From NCBI RefSeq assembly GCF_013042245.1, contig NZ_JABDQL010000025.1, positions 1-64,000 of the forward strand: 64,000 bases of DNA, written 5' to 3'. Source of the DNA: Winogradskyella sp. (GTDB taxonomy: Bacteria; Bacteroidota; Bacteroidia; Flavobacteriales; Flavobacteriaceae). The position numbers were made by a program, and so were the translations under genes. The notes under the pieces were generated by a model that saw only the letters and a list, made by a program, of their open reading frames with translations, ran no database searches and was not told where the DNA came from. This document shows positions 48,358-58,983 of this stretch, one piece after another (the first letter of the stretch is position 1; each line of letters starts with the position of its first letter).

Positions 48358-48609
48358 CTACCTGAATTTTTCTTCTTCAATTTTAACTTCTATAGATTCT
48401 ATTGGGTAATCTTCGTAAAAATGCTCAAAAGTTTTATCTGTTGTATAGTTGTCTGTCAATACTTTATAAACCATAACGATAATTAAAATTTGTCCAATCA
48501 CAGTTAAATAAAACACCCAATTAAAAGGAAAGTTCATGGCACACATAAGGGTTATAGTAACTAGAAGTAGTGTAGTTATAGCTACATAAAACATAGGTGA
48601 TACTTTCAT
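48358..48609 (-). CDS. Small membrane protein of unknown function
   Basis: 83 aa, two hydrophobic segments, intact ORF in intergenic space between terminator and pseudogene. Confidence 0.55.
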   Translation of the reverse strand: MKVSPMFYVAITTLLLVTITLMCAMNFPFNWVFYLTVIGQILIIVMVYKVLTDNYTTDKTFEHFYEDYPIESIEVKIEEEKFR

Positions 48610-48714
48610 AATATTTTTATGTATAAATTAATTTAAAAAATATTAAACAAAAAGTTATTTAACGCATTTATAACATCATTGTAAGGTTTTTAGAAACTAT
48701 CCTACAAAGTTTAC

Positions 48715-49264
48715 ATGATACTCTTATACACATTAATAGGGATTACAGCTTCAATGATTAGTGCACTACCTCTAGGCGCTTCAAATATTGTGGTAATTTA
48801 TACAACCATAAAACAGAATTTAAAACTGGCTATGAAAGTTGCATTTGCCGAAGGAGTAGCTGAAGTCCTAATTTAATACTATGCTTTAAATTATAATATG
48901 CTTGTCAAAGGTTTTTTTTAAGTAATCAATGGCTTCAAGTTTTGATAGCTATTCTATTATTGGGTATTGGAAGCGTTATTTTCTTCAAAAAAAGGAAAGA
49001 TCAAAAAGAAAAAAACGCTAAAAAATCGATTTCTTAAATCTAAGTATGTGACTGGTTTTTTGCTAGGTTTACTCAATCCTCCCGTACTAGTGTTGGCTAT
49101 TAGTTTATGGTGTTATAAACAATAGTGTTGCTATGCTTTCAATAGAATCTCCAGTATCAGTTTTACTATTATTCTTTCTTAGTGTTTACATAGGAAAAGT
49201 CCTGACACTATATGCATACGGTAGATTTAGCATTACAATGAAGAAAAAATTCAATAAATATTAA
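48715..49264 (+). pseudogene. Decayed LysE-like transporter gene
   Basis: Piecewise translation MILLYTLIGITASMISALPLGASNIVVIYTTIKQNLKLAMKVAFAEGVAEVLI* ... FLKSKYVTGFLLGLLNPPVLVLAISL ... with in-frame stops and frame changes; no ORF in the track here. Confidence 0.65.
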
Positions 49265-49339
49265 TCAATTTATTAATAAAGTGACAAACCCTTTACTTTT
49301 TAAAGTTGGTATTGTACAGTTTGTTGAGCTAAACTTTAT

Positions 49340-50131
49340 TTAAATGATGATATCCACAACCATACCTTCATTAGCTCTAATATTAAAAACGGTGTTGTCT
49401 TCAAAAATGAAATACTGCCCTTTGACACCTACTAATTTGCCTGAGTAACTTCCTTCCTTTTTTAGGTTCAAACTTCTTGGTTTTTCAGGGTATTGATGTA
49501 CAGGAAAATGAAGATGTGTTTCTTGATTATGAGCAATAAAGTAGTCTCTAACCTCAGCAGGAATATGTACTTTTAACTTATTTCGCCATTCTTTTAAATC
49601 CTCGTCTACATTATCATTCTTTAACATTTTCCGCCAATTGGTTTTATCTGCAACAAAATCCTTAAGAGCTACTTCTGTTAGTCCAGCAAGATATCTGTTA
49701 GGCACTTCTACAATTTCTATGGCTTCGTGTGCACCTTGGTCGATCCATCGTGTTGGTAATTGTGCTTTTCGAGTTACCCCAACTTTTACATTACTAGAAT
49801 TTGCCAAATAAACAATATGCGGCTGCAATTGTACTTTTTTTTCGTACTCCAAATCTCGGTCTTCTTTTCCCAAATGTGCTGTACTTAATTCTGGTCGCAT
49901 AATCCAATCTCCAGCATTTGGGGTGTCAAAAAAACAACTTTTACAGAAACCTTGTCGGTAAATTTCTTTGCTAAGTCCACAGTTTAAACATTCTTCACCA
50001 GCAAAAGTTATGGTAATGGTTTTATCGAGTAACTGATTAACATGTATAAAGTCACTTTTAAACACCAAATAATACTGAATGGGGTCTTGAAAATCCGTTT
50101 GCATTTTAGTAAGAACTCCTGTATAAACCAT
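49340..50131 (-). CDS. DUF2797 family protein
   Basis: CxxC pairs (ECLNCGLSKEIYRQGFCKSCFFDTP) and HIVYLANSSNVKVGVTRKAQLPTRWIDQGA. Confidence 0.85.
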   Translation of the reverse strand: MVYTGVLTKMQTDFQDPIQYYLVFKSDFIHVNQLLDKTITITFAGEECLNCGLSKEIYRQGFCKSCFFDTPNAGDWIMRPELSTAHLGKEDRDLEYEKKVQLQPHIVYLANSSNVKVGVTRKAQLPTRWIDQGAHEAIEIVEVPNRYLAGLTEVALKDFVADKTNWRKMLKNDNVDEDLKEWRNKLKVHIPAEVRDYFIAHNQETHLHFPVHQYPEKPRSLNLKKEGSYSGKLVGVKGQYFIFEDNTVFNIRANEGMVVDIII

Positions 50132-50230
50132 AATAAAATTTAGTAATTTTAGCTGTTGATTTTTTTATTAAAAATATTTACTTAGCATATTAACGCCTAA
50201 TGCCGTTTAGCGGTTAAAGATAACCAATCC

Positions 50231-51745
50231 ATGCCAATTCCTATAGTCAATTCTATTGCTTCGTGGTTTTTAAAAAAACGGTTTCATCAGATTGAATTGT
50301 TTTTAAAATACCCTCAGGATGTACAAAACGAATTACTTTTTAGTCTTTTAAAATACGCTAAAGATACCGAAGTTGGTAAGCAGTATGACTTTGCATCTAT
50401 AAAAACTTACGAAGAATTTAACCAGCGTTTACCTGTTGTTAATTATGAAGATGTACAGTCTCAGATTGAACGCTCTAGACTAGGCGAACAAAACATATTT
50501 TGGCCTAAGTCTATAAAATGGTTTGCAAAATCTAGCGGTACAACAAACGCTAAAAGCAAATTTATTCCTGTAAGTACAGAGTCTTTAGAGGACTGTCACT
50601 ACGCAGCTAGTAAAGATTTATTGTGCATGTATTTAAACAATAATCCTGAGTCGCAACTGTTTACTGGAAAAAGCTTAAGGTTAGGTGGCAGTAAAGAATT
50701 ATACAAAGAAAACGGAACAGCTTTTGGGGATCTATCTGCAATCCTGATTGACAACATGCCATTTTGGGCAGAATTTAGTAGCACACCAAGCAGTAAAGTT
50801 TCACTCATGAGTGAGTGGGAAACCAAAATGCAGGCTATCGTTGATGAAACTATAAATGAAAATGTTACGAGTCTTGCTGGTGTTCCATCTTGGATGTTAG
50901 TGCTATTGAATAATGTATTGGATAAAACTGGAAAAGATAATCTTTTTGATATCTGGCCAAATCTTGAAGTTTACTTTCATGGTGGTGTAAGCTTTAACCC
51001 ATACATAGAGCAGTACCGTTCTATCTTACCTAAAAAGACTTTTAAGTTTTACGAAATTTATAATGCTTCTGAAGGTTTCTTTGCCATACAAGACCAAAAC
51101 TATTCTGGAGATTTGTTACTCATGCTAGATTACGGTATTTTTTATGAGTTTATACCTATGAATACTTATGGTACTTCTGAGCAGAAAGTTATTCCACTTA
51201 GCGAGGTAAAAATTAATACCAATTACGCAGTCATTATCACAACCAACGCAGGACTTTGGCGTTACAAAATTGGTGATACGGTAAGATTCGTGAGTATAGA
51301 CCCTTACAGAATTAAAGTGTCAGGAAGGACCAAACATCATATCAATGCTTTTGGAGAAGAGTTAATTATTGAAAATGCGGAAGATGCACTTAAGAAAGTC
51401 TGTAAACGTACAGGTGCTGAAATTGTAGATTACACTGCTGCCCCAATATTTATGAAAGGTAAAGAAAAAGGAGCGCACGAATGGTTGATAGAGTTTAAGA
51501 CACCTCCAAATGATTTTAATTACTTTTCGGAATTATTTGATAATGCTTTAAAGTCTCTAAACTCTGATTACGAAGCCAAACGTTATAACAATATGACGTT
51601 GAATAAACCTAAAATCCATCAAGCGCGTCATAACTTATTTTATGACTGGTTAAAGCAAAACGATAAATTAGGCGGACAACATAAAGTACCAAGATTATCA
51701 AACACAAGAAACTATATTGATGAGTTACTTAATTTGAACTCCTGA
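50231..51745 (+). CDS. GH3 auxin-responsive promoter family (acyl-adenylate type) protein
   Basis: ATP-binding SSGTTNAKSKFIPVS; YNASEGFFAIQDQN; LWRYKIGDTVRFVS; ISGRTKHHINAFGEELI-like segment. Confidence 0.93.
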   Translation: MPIPIVNSIASWFLKKRFHQIELFLKYPQDVQNELLFSLLKYAKDTEVGKQYDFASIKTYEEFNQRLPVVNYEDVQSQIERSRLGEQNIFWPKSIKWFAKSSGTTNAKSKFIPVSTESLEDCHYAASKDLLCMYLNNNPESQLFTGKSLRLGGSKELYKENGTAFGDLSAILIDNMPFWAEFSSTPSSKVSLMSEWETKMQAIVDETINENVTSLAGVPSWMLVLLNNVLDKTGKDNLFDIWPNLEVYFHGGVSFNPYIEQYRSILPKKTFKFYEIYNASEGFFAIQDQNYSGDLLLMLDYGIFYEFIPMNTYGTSEQKVIPLSEVKINTNYAVIITTNAGLWRYKIGDTVRFVSIDPYRIKVSGRTKHHINAFGEELIIENAEDALKKVCKRTGAEIVDYTAAPIFMKGKEKGAHEWLIEFKTPPNDFNYFSELFDNALKSLNSDYEAKRYNNMTLNKPKIHQARHNLFYDWLKQNDKLGGQHKVPRLSNTRNYIDELLNLNS

Positions 51746-51896
51746 TGTTTTAATCGGTAGAATTAGCAACCTGAAATTCTATATTGATTAATACGGTATC
51801 TTATCTAAAATGATTTGAATAAGCAAACATCGCATGTGCATTTATAGAAATTAACGAACCGCTTATATTTTTAGAAGTTACTTAATCCAAAAAATA

Positions 51897-51923
51897 AAAA
51901 CCCATGAGAAAATCATGGGTTTT
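51897..51923. terminator. Bidirectional terminator between the convergent GH3-like gene and clpX
   Basis: AAAACCCATGA-GAAAA-TCATGGGTTTT perfect 11-bp arms. Confidence 0.8.
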
Positions 51924-51953
51924 ACTTTTCATGAATATGTCTAAGTTGTCGTT

Positions 51954-53186
51954 TTACGAAACCGCTTTTAATTTCTTAAGTGTGGATTTCGTTAATTTCT
52001 CTTCTGCATAAGTTTTTGTAACATTAAGCTTAGTTTCATCAGAACCAGGCATATAGAACATAGCATCTGTTAAAATTTCTTCACAAAGCGAGCGTAATCC
52101 ACGTGCGCCTAGCTTATACTCTATGGCTTTATCTACAATGAACTCTAAAGCACCATCTGTAATATTTAAATCAACCTCATCCATTTTAAACAATTTTTTG
52201 TATTGTTTTACAATGGCATTTTTTGGTTCAGTTAAAATAGCTCTTAAGGTTTTTGCGTCTAATGGATCCATGTGTGTTAACACTGGTAATCGTCCAATAA
52301 TTTCAGGTATTAGACCAAAATCTTTCAAATCCTTTGGAATAATGTATTGTAGAATATTATCATTATCTACATTATCATCGGAATTGATAGAACTATAACC
52401 GATAGCCTGCATATTTAAACGTTTAGTAATTACACGCTCAATTCCATCAAAAGCACCGCCAGCGATAAATAAAATATGCTCAGTATTTACCTCAATAAAT
52501 TTTTGGTCTGGATGCTTACGACCACCTTTGGGAGGTACATTTACAACTGTACCCTCTAATAATTTTAATAACGCTTGCTGAACGCCCTCACCTGATACAT
52601 CTCTAGTAATTGATGGATTATCACTTTTACGAGCAATCTTATCAATTTCATCAATAAAAACGATTCCTTTTTCAGCTTTTTCAAGATTGTAATCTGCAGC
52701 TTGAAGTAGACGTGTTAAAATACTTTCAACATCTTCGCCAACATATCCAGCTTCTGTTAAAACCGTGGCATCCACTATCGCTAAGGGCACATTAAGCATA
52801 CGGGCTACAGTTTTTGCCATAAGAGTTTTACCTGTACCTGTTTGTCCAACCATGATAATGTTACTTTTTTGTATCTCAATGTCATCATCTGTTGGTGGTT
52901 GTAATAGTCGTTTGTAATGGTTATATACAGCAACAGACATCACACGTTTTGTATACTCCTGCCCGATGATGTATTCGTCCAAAAACGACTTAATTTCTAT
53001 AGGCTTTTTCAGCATCAATTCGGCGCTCAACTCAGCATTTGCATCTTGTTTAGATTCTTCAATGACGATACCATTTGCTTGTGTAATACAGCGGTCACAA
53101 ATATGCGCGTCTAATCCTGCAATAAGCAAATTGGTTTCTGGCTTTTTCCTACCACAAAACGAACACTCTAATTCTTCCTTTGCCAT
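51954..53186 (-). CDS. clpX: ATP-dependent Clp protease ATP-binding subunit ClpX
   Basis: Zinc-binding [26 protein letters not shown]; Walker [26 protein letters not shown]. Confidence 0.98.
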   Translation of the reverse strand: MAKEELECSFCGRKKPETNLLIAGLDAHICDRCITQANGIVIEESKQDANAELSAELMLKKPIEIKSFLDEYIIGQEYTKRVMSVAVYNHYKRLLQPPTDDDIEIQKSNIIMVGQTGTGKTLMAKTVARMLNVPLAIVDATVLTEAGYVGEDVESILTRLLQAADYNLEKAEKGIVFIDEIDKIARKSDNPSITRDVSGEGVQQALLKLLEGTVVNVPPKGGRKHPDQKFIEVNTEHILFIAGGAFDGIERVITKRLNMQAIGYSSINSDDNVDNDNILQYIIPKDLKDFGLIPEIIGRLPVLTHMDPLDAKTLRAILTEPKNAIVKQYKKLFKMDEVDLNITDGALEFIVDKAIEYKLGARGLRSLCEEILTDAMFYMPGSDETKLNVTKTYAEEKLTKSTLKKLKAVS

Positions 53187-53239
53187 AATCTTAATATTTC
53201 TAAATTTAGTTTAGAAATGTTTATTCATTATTATTTTTC

Positions 53240-53914
53240 TTACTTTCTTCCTAAGACCTCATCAATCATTCCGTATTCTAATGCTTCACTAGACTTCATC
53301 CAATAATCGCGATCAGAATCTCTTTCTACGTCTTCGTATGATTTACCAGAATGATTTGAGATAATCGTATATAATTCTTCTTTTACTTTAATCGTTTCAC
53401 GAACAGCAATCTCCATGTCCTTTACCTGTCCTTGAGTTCCGCTCATTGGTTGATGAATCATCACTCTTGAGTGTTGAAGCGCAGAACGTTTTCCTTTTTC
53501 TCCCGCACATAACAATACTGCTGCCATAGACGCTGCAATACCTGTGCAAATAGTAGCAACATCTGGCTTAATAAATTGCATGGTATCATAAATTCCTAAA
53601 CCAGCATAGACTGATCCTCCGGGAGAATTGATATAAATCTGAACATCTTTTGATGCATCCACACTTTGTAAAAATAATAATTGTGCTTGGATGATATTAG
53701 CCACTTGGTCATTAACACCAGTACCTAAAAAGATAATACGGTCCATCATTAAACGAGAGAATACATCGAAAATAGCGATGTTCATTTGACGTTCTTCTAT
53801 GATATTTGGCGTCAAATTCGTAGGATACATACTTTCTATAATCTTACTGTAGTAATTACTATTTATACCTTGATCTTTGGTTGCAAATTTTTCGAATTCT
53901 TTTCCGTAATCCAT
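53240..53914 (-). CDS. clpP: ATP-dependent Clp protease proteolytic subunit ClpP
   Basis: YINSPGGSVYAGLGIYDTMQ, CTGIAASMAAVLLCAGEKGKR, HSRVMIHQP. Confidence 0.98.
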   Translation of the reverse strand: MDYGKEFEKFATKDQGINSNYYSKIIESMYPTNLTPNIIEERQMNIAIFDVFSRLMMDRIIFLGTGVNDQVANIIQAQLLFLQSVDASKDVQIYINSPGGSVYAGLGIYDTMQFIKPDVATICTGIAASMAAVLLCAGEKGKRSALQHSRVMIHQPMSGTQGQVKDMEIAVRETIKVKEELYTIISNHSGKSYEDVERDSDRDYWMKSSEALEYGMIDEVLGRK

Positions 53915-53945
53915 ATTTTAAATTCTGTTTATCGTTATAATTAAT

Positions 53946-53975
53946 AAGGCGTAAAATCATTAGATTTCACGCCTT
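53946..53975 (-). terminator. Hairpin downstream of tig
   Basis: TAAGGCGTaAAATC-ATTA-GATTTcACGCCTTA. Confidence 0.65.
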
Positions 53976-54002
53976 AAAGATACAATTTATATTGCTAAAT
54001 GA

Positions 54003-55325
54003 TTAACTGTAAAATTCTTTTACAAAATCATCATAAGAGATTTCTTTTGTTTTTAAGTTTGCTTCTGCCTTATAAAGATTTAAAAGCTTTTGACTCATCA
54101 GTTGCTCATTTAAACGCTTTACCTCATCTTGATTAGATAAAATACGAGCAGCAATGTCTTCTAATTCTTTTTCGGAAGGATTCATTTGACCAAATTGTGC
54201 CATCTGACCTTTAATCATTTGCATTGCAAAAGCTCTTAATTCTTCGAACTGAACTTGAAGCTTATGTTCTGTAATTAACTTACCTTCGATTAATTGGTAG
54301 CGCATGCTTTTTTCAGACTTTTCGTATTCTTCTTTAGCTTGCTCCTCAGTCATTGGCTCTTCACCTGCGGTTTGCATCCATTTCTGAAGAAATTCTGCTG
54401 GTAAATCAAACTTTGTACTATCTATTAAGTATTCAGTAACATCATTTAAGAGCTTCTGATCACCTTGTTGTACAAATTGCTTTTCAGTATCCTCTTTAAT
54501 TTTTGCTTTTAGTTCTGTTACAGACTTTACGACGTCTTTTTCAAATAATTTATCGAACAACTCTTGGTCTAAATCTACTAATTCACGTTCATTGATTTCT
54601 GAAACTTCAAAGTTAACTTCGACATCTAAGTGTTGAGCATCATCATGAGACACTTTTAAAAATGTCATTAAATCGTGAGCGTCATTAAATAAATTTTTTG
54701 TCTTAACCGTAATAATATCACCAACTTTTACCCCAACAAACTTTTTAAGATTTGTTTCTCCTTTTATTTTGTTGAGCTCAAATGTAGCTACATTATCGAT
54801 ACCAGCTTCTTCATTTGTGAACTTACCAGTAACTTCAGAGTTTTCGGTGATTTCGTTTTGAGAAACGATTTTACCATATTGTTTCTGGATGTGCTTGATT
54901 TGATTATCAACCATTTTATCATCGGCAACAATCTTGTAATGTGTAATTGCTTTTTTCCCTTTCAACTCAACATCAAATTCCGGAGCTAATCCTAATTCGA
55001 ATTCAAATGTAAATGCATCGGCATTCCAATCTAAATCATCCTGTGCTTTTGGTAACGGATTACCTAAAACATCTAATTTTTCTTCAACTAAATACTTACC
55101 AAGAGCATCTTGTAATAATTTATTTACCTCATCTACCAAAACAGCTTGTCCGTATTGCTTTTTTACCATTCCCATTGGCACATGCCCTTTTCTAAAACCT
55201 GGAATGTTAGCAGATTTACGGTAATCTGTTAAGATTTTTTCAACTTTATCGCTGTAATCTTCCTTAGCGATATCTACTTTAACGACTGCGTTTAACGCGT
55301 CTATGTCTTCTCTTGTAATATTCAT
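54003..55325 (-). CDS. tig: Trigger factor
   Basis: MNITREDIDALNAVVKVDIAKEDYSDKVEKILTDYRKSANIPGFRKGHVPMGMVKKQYG; start placed at MNITRED. Confidence 0.94.
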   Translation of the reverse strand: MNITREDIDALNAVVKVDIAKEDYSDKVEKILTDYRKSANIPGFRKGHVPMGMVKKQYGQAVLVDEVNKLLQDALGKYLVEEKLDVLGNPLPKAQDDLDWNADAFTFEFELGLAPEFDVELKGKKAITHYKIVADDKMVDNQIKHIQKQYGKIVSQNEITENSEVTGKFTNEEAGIDNVATFELNKIKGETNLKKFVGVKVGDIITVKTKNLFNDAHDLMTFLKVSHDDAQHLDVEVNFEVSEINERELVDLDQELFDKLFEKDVVKSVTELKAKIKEDTEKQFVQQGDQKLLNDVTEYLIDSTKFDLPAEFLQKWMQTAGEEPMTEEQAKEEYEKSEKSMRYQLIEGKLITEHKLQVQFEELRAFAMQMIKGQMAQFGQMNPSEKELEDIAARILSNQDEVKRLNEQLMSQKLLNLYKAEANLKTKEISYDDFVKEFYS

Positions 55326-55401
55326 TGTTTTACAATCTAAAATTGGGCTGCAAAAATACATATTTTTTTACAACGCAACAATAGTTTTAAGGTATTGGTT
55401 T

Positions 55402-55752
55402 TTAGGCTTTTTTCTCCTCTTTTAATAGTGAATGTAAGATGGACTGTAAAATAGAAAGCAGAATACTGAACAGTAAGGCCGTCCAAAAACTTGAAACCGC
55501 AAAACCATCAATAAGTTTATCTGCTAGAAGAATAATTAAAGCGTTAATTACGAGAAGAAACAATCCTAAAGTAAGAAGGGTCACCGGCAAAGTAAAAATA
55601 ATTAGTACAGGCTTTACCAATAGGTTTAAAATAGAAAGTACTACAGCTACACTAATAGCACCTACATAGCCGTCAACAGTGACACCACCCAAAAAATGTG
55701 CTAAAACAAAAACAGCAAATGCGTTAATTAATAAACGAAGAATTAAATTCAT
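55402..55752 (-). CDS. Phage-holin-family (Mycobacterial 4TM-type) small membrane protein
   Basis: FLGGVTVDGYVGAISVAVVLSILNLLVKPVLIIFTLPVTLLTLGLFLLVINALIILLADKLIDGF. Confidence 0.85.
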   Translation of the reverse strand: MNLILRLLINAFAVFVLAHFLGGVTVDGYVGAISVAVVLSILNLLVKPVLIIFTLPVTLLTLGLFLLVINALIILLADKLIDGFAVSSFWTALLFSILLSILQSILHSLLKEEKKA

Positions 55753-55779
55753 AATAACTTTTTTAGATTCAATCTAGAT

Positions 55780-56547
55780 TTAAGCATTTATAAATTGAGT
55801 AACAACTCTATAAAACCCTGCAGGATTTTCAGCATGCAACCAATGCCCTGCATCACTAATTGTTTCTATCTCTGCATCCGAAAAATGACGATGAATAATT
55901 CCTTCATCTGTAGGTCTAATATATTCAGACTTATCGCCACGCAGAAATAAGGTTGGTTTTGAGAATGTAGAATGGATAGGTAAGGCTTCTCCAACTTCGG
56001 AAACGTATTCTTTTAGAACTGGAAGATTTATTCGCAACCCTAATTGCCCCTTTTTCTCCCAATAAAGATTCTTTAGTAAAAACATACGTGTCCCTATTTC
56101 GGATATATAATTGGCTAAAGCTTTATCCGCTTCTCCTCTGGTTTTTAAGACTGAAAAATCTAAACTTGACAAACCTTCTAGTATAGCATCATGATGTACT
56201 GGATAATAACGTGGTGAAATGTCTGCAACTATTAATCTACTCACATATTCTGGATACTTTGTCGCAAAGAGCATAGCGGTTTTTCCTCCCATGGAATGTC
56301 CTAGAAGAATAATATCTGTGAGCTCATGTTCATTACAATAGGCTTTTACATCTTCCGCCATAACATCATAATCAAAATCGTACGAATGAAAACTACGTCC
56401 ATGGTTACGTTGGTCTACCAAATGGACTTCGCAGTCTAAGTCTGAAAACTCACGTGCCAAAGTTTTCCAATTATCGCCCATACCTAAAAACCCATGGAGA
56501 ATGACGAAGGGGTTTCCGCTACCAATTATATTGCTGTATAAAATCAT
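55780..56547 (-). CDS. Alpha/beta hydrolase (YbfF-like esterase)
   Basis: VILHGFLGMGDNWKTLAREF; nucleophile elbow LLGHSMGGKTAM; SDAGHWLHAENP. Confidence 0.92.
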   Translation of the reverse strand: MILYSNIIGSGNPFVILHGFLGMGDNWKTLAREFSDLDCEVHLVDQRNHGRSFHSYDFDYDVMAEDVKAYCNEHELTDIILLGHSMGGKTAMLFATKYPEYVSRLIVADISPRYYPVHHDAILEGLSSLDFSVLKTRGEADKALANYISEIGTRMFLLKNLYWEKKGQLGLRINLPVLKEYVSEVGEALPIHSTFSKPTLFLRGDKSEYIRPTDEGIIHRHFSDAEIETISDAGHWLHAENPAGFYRVVTQFINA

Positions 56548-57257
56548 GATAAGCGATGTAAATACATTTGTATCACATTTTCAATTCCCAGATACAAACT
56601 TTCAGAAATAAGTGCATGACCGATTGAAACTTCTAATAAACCTTCAATATTTTCTTTAAAAAATTTAATATTATCCAATGACAAATCATGTCCTGCATTA
56701 ATACCTAAACCTAATTTATTAGCTACTACAGCACAATCTGAATAAGGCTTTATAGCCTTAGTGTTCCCTAAACCGTATTCATGAGCAAAAGCTTCAGTAT
56801 ACAATTCAATACGGTCAGTCCCAGTTTCTTTAGCACCTTCTATTTGCTTCATATCTGGGTCTATAAAAATTGAAGTTCTTATATTATTTCGTTTAAATTC
56901 TGAAATCACTTCAACCAAAAAATCTTTATTTTTTAAAGTATCCCAACCTGCGTTAGACGTAATGGCATCAACACTATCCGGCACTAAAGTCACTTGTGTT
57001 GGCTTCGTTTCTAAAACTAAGTCTACAAACTTAGTTATTGGGTTGCCCTCTATATTATATTCGGCATGCACAATAGGCACTAAATCTCGTGCATCTTGAT
57101 AACGTATGTGGCGCTCATCTGGTCTTGGATGAATCGTTACACCTTGAGCACCAAAACGCTGCACATCTTTTGCAAATTGTACCACATTTGGCACATCACC
57201 GCCTCGGCTATTTCTTAGCGTTGCTATTTTATTAATATTAACACTGAGTTTTGTCAT
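56544..57257 (-). CDS. pdxJ: Pyridoxine 5'-phosphate synthase PdxJ
   Basis: LSVNINKIATLRNSRGGDVPNVV, GVTIHPRPDERHIRYQDARDL, GINAGHDLSLDNI, EVSIGHALISESLYLG. Confidence 0.97.
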   Translation of the reverse strand: MTKLSVNINKIATLRNSRGGDVPNVVQFAKDVQRFGAQGVTIHPRPDERHIRYQDARDLVPIVHAEYNIEGNPITKFVDLVLETKPTQVTLVPDSVDAITSNAGWDTLKNKDFLVEVISEFKRNNIRTSIFIDPDMKQIEGAKETGTDRIELYTEAFAHEYGLGNTKAIKPYSDCAVVANKLGLGINAGHDLSLDNIKFFKENIEGLLEVSIGHALISESLYLGIENVIQMYLHRLS

Positions 57258-57347
57258 TTGTGTTTGGTTTTGAGGACAAAAATACAAAGTATAACGCCCT
57301 TTTTATGCTAATTTTTGATTAATTTGCAAGCCTTAGGAAAACGATTT

Positions 57348-58004
57348 ATGCAACTACAAGATTACATTATTAACGATATAAAACCACTTAGTATTAATGA
57401 TACTATTGGCAATTTGCAATTGCTTTTTAATCAGTTAACCTATTCGCATATTCCGATTGAAAAAGACGGCATTTACCTAGGCTGTATCCCTGAAACAGAT
57501 GCACATTGCTTTGAGTCTGAAAAGTTAATTTCTGATTGTAGTTATACTGCTGAAGGTTTTTTTGTAAGAAACTCTACAAACTGGCTAGATGTTTTAGAAG
57601 CATTTGCTCAAAACAATAGCAACATCATGCCTGTATTAAGTCTAGAAAACAAATATCTAGGCTACTATGAGCTTAATGATATCATTCATTTATTTAATGA
57701 AACACCTTTTTTTTCTGAACCAGGTAGCATCTTAATTGTTGAAAAAGGCATCCAAGACTATTCATTTAGCGAAATTAGTCAAATTGTAGAATCTAACGAT
57801 GCCAAGTTACTCGGTGCTTTTATTTCAAAAATTGAAAATGATTTAGCCCAAATCACACTAAAAATAGGACATACAAGTTTGAATGATGTTATTCAAACTT
57901 TCCGTCGTTACAGCTATAATATTATTGCTGGTCATGAAGATGACAGTTACTTAAAAAGCTTAAAAGACCGCTCAAAATATTTAGATAAGTACCTAAACAT
58001 ATAA
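57348..58004 (+). CDS. CBS-domain protein
   Basis: Two degenerate CBS motifs (YTAEGFFVRNSTNWLDVLEAFAQNNSNIMPVLSLENKYLGYYELNDII); start at MQLQDYI likely. Confidence 0.78.
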   Translation: MQLQDYIINDIKPLSINDTIGNLQLLFNQLTYSHIPIEKDGIYLGCIPETDAHCFESEKLISDCSYTAEGFFVRNSTNWLDVLEAFAQNNSNIMPVLSLENKYLGYYELNDIIHLFNETPFFSEPGSILIVEKGIQDYSFSEISQIVESNDAKLLGAFISKIENDLAQITLKIGHTSLNDVIQTFRRYSYNIIAGHEDDSYLKSLKDRSKYLDKYLNI

Positions 58005-58006
58005 TT

Positions 58007-58885
58007 ATGAAGGTTGCTATTTACGGTCAAAACTACACTAACGAGAACAACCAAAAGGCTTTTGAAGTTCTTCTTGAAAACCTTAAAGGTTATAAAACTG
58101 AAATTTTTATTGAATCTCAATTCTTAAAACTTCAAAAAGAGATTTTTCATAATGACTGGCCTTTTGGAATATTTACAGAGCTTGATAATTCATACGATTT
58201 ATTAATAAGTATCGGTGGTGATGGTACTATTTTAAGAGCGATTACTTATGTTAGAAATTTAGATATCCCTATTGTTGGTATTAATACTGGTAGACTGGGT
58301 TTTTTAGCAACAGTACAAACCAATGAGATTGAAGATGCATTAGTAGATATTTTTGAAAATAAATATAAAATATCTGAACGCTCTTTACTTTCTGTTGAAG
58401 TTACTCCTGAAAACCATTTAGTAACAGAAACCAATTTTGCACTAAATGAGATAACTATTAGCCGAAAGAATACCACATCCATGATTACTGTAGAAACCCA
58501 TCTCGATGATGAATACCTCACATCTTATTGGGCTGACGGACTTATCTTATCTACGCCAACAGGTTCTACAGGCTATTCTTTAAGTTGTGGTGGCCCTGTA
58601 ATTTCTCCAAGCACCGAAAGTTTTGTTCTAACTCCAATTGCACCTCATAATCTAAATGCAAGACCATTGGTTATACCTGATCAAACTGATGTTAAACTTA
58701 GAGTAAGCGGTAGAGAAAATCAATTTTTATTATCGTTAGACTCCAGAATAATTACACTTCCAAATACTGCTACAGTAAAAATCAAGAAAGCAGCATTTCA
58801 TATTAATATGGTTGAACTTTTAGATGAAAGCTTTATTGATACTTTGAGAAAAAAAATGCTTTGGGGTGAAGATCGCAGGAATTAG
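58007..58885 (+). CDS. nadK: NAD kinase
   Basis: LISIGGDGTILRAITYVRNLDIPIVGINTGRLGFLAT; TPTGSTGYSLSCGGPVISP. Confidence 0.97.
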   Translation: MKVAIYGQNYTNENNQKAFEVLLENLKGYKTEIFIESQFLKLQKEIFHNDWPFGIFTELDNSYDLLISIGGDGTILRAITYVRNLDIPIVGINTGRLGFLATVQTNEIEDALVDIFENKYKISERSLLSVEVTPENHLVTETNFALNEITISRKNTTSMITVETHLDDEYLTSYWADGLILSTPTGSTGYSLSCGGPVISPSTESFVLTPIAPHNLNARPLVIPDQTDVKLRVSGRENQFLLSLDSRIITLPNTATVKIKKAAFHINMVELLDESFIDTLRKKMLWGEDRRN

Positions 58886-58934
58886 ACAATAAATATCTAT
58901 AAATACTGTTTTCTATACGACAATTTATATCAAA

Positions 58935-58966
58935 TTGTCATAGACTAATCTTAATTGTTATATTTG
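58935..58966 (+). promoter_or_regulatory. Bacteroidota-type sigma promoter (TTG ... TATATTTG)
   Basis: TTG-N21-TATATTTG upstream of 58984 start; resembles TTTG/TAnnTTTG consensus. Confidence 0.5.
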
Positions 58967-58983
58967 CAAACTTTCAAAAATTT

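Noticed and set aside
49340-50131. CxxC-containing DUF2797 protein as a novel nuclease or toxin
   Set aside because: Matches a widespread conserved family pattern; no toxin/antitoxin neighbour and convergent housekeeping context.
50231-51745. GH3 label as the missing PUL beta-glucosidase
   Set aside because: This is the auxin-responsive GH3 acyl-adenylating family (SSGTT...K motif), not glycoside hydrolase family 3.
55402-55752. Phage-holin-family label as evidence of prophage
   Set aside because: This small 4-TM family is a common chromosomal gene; no other phage genes are nearby.
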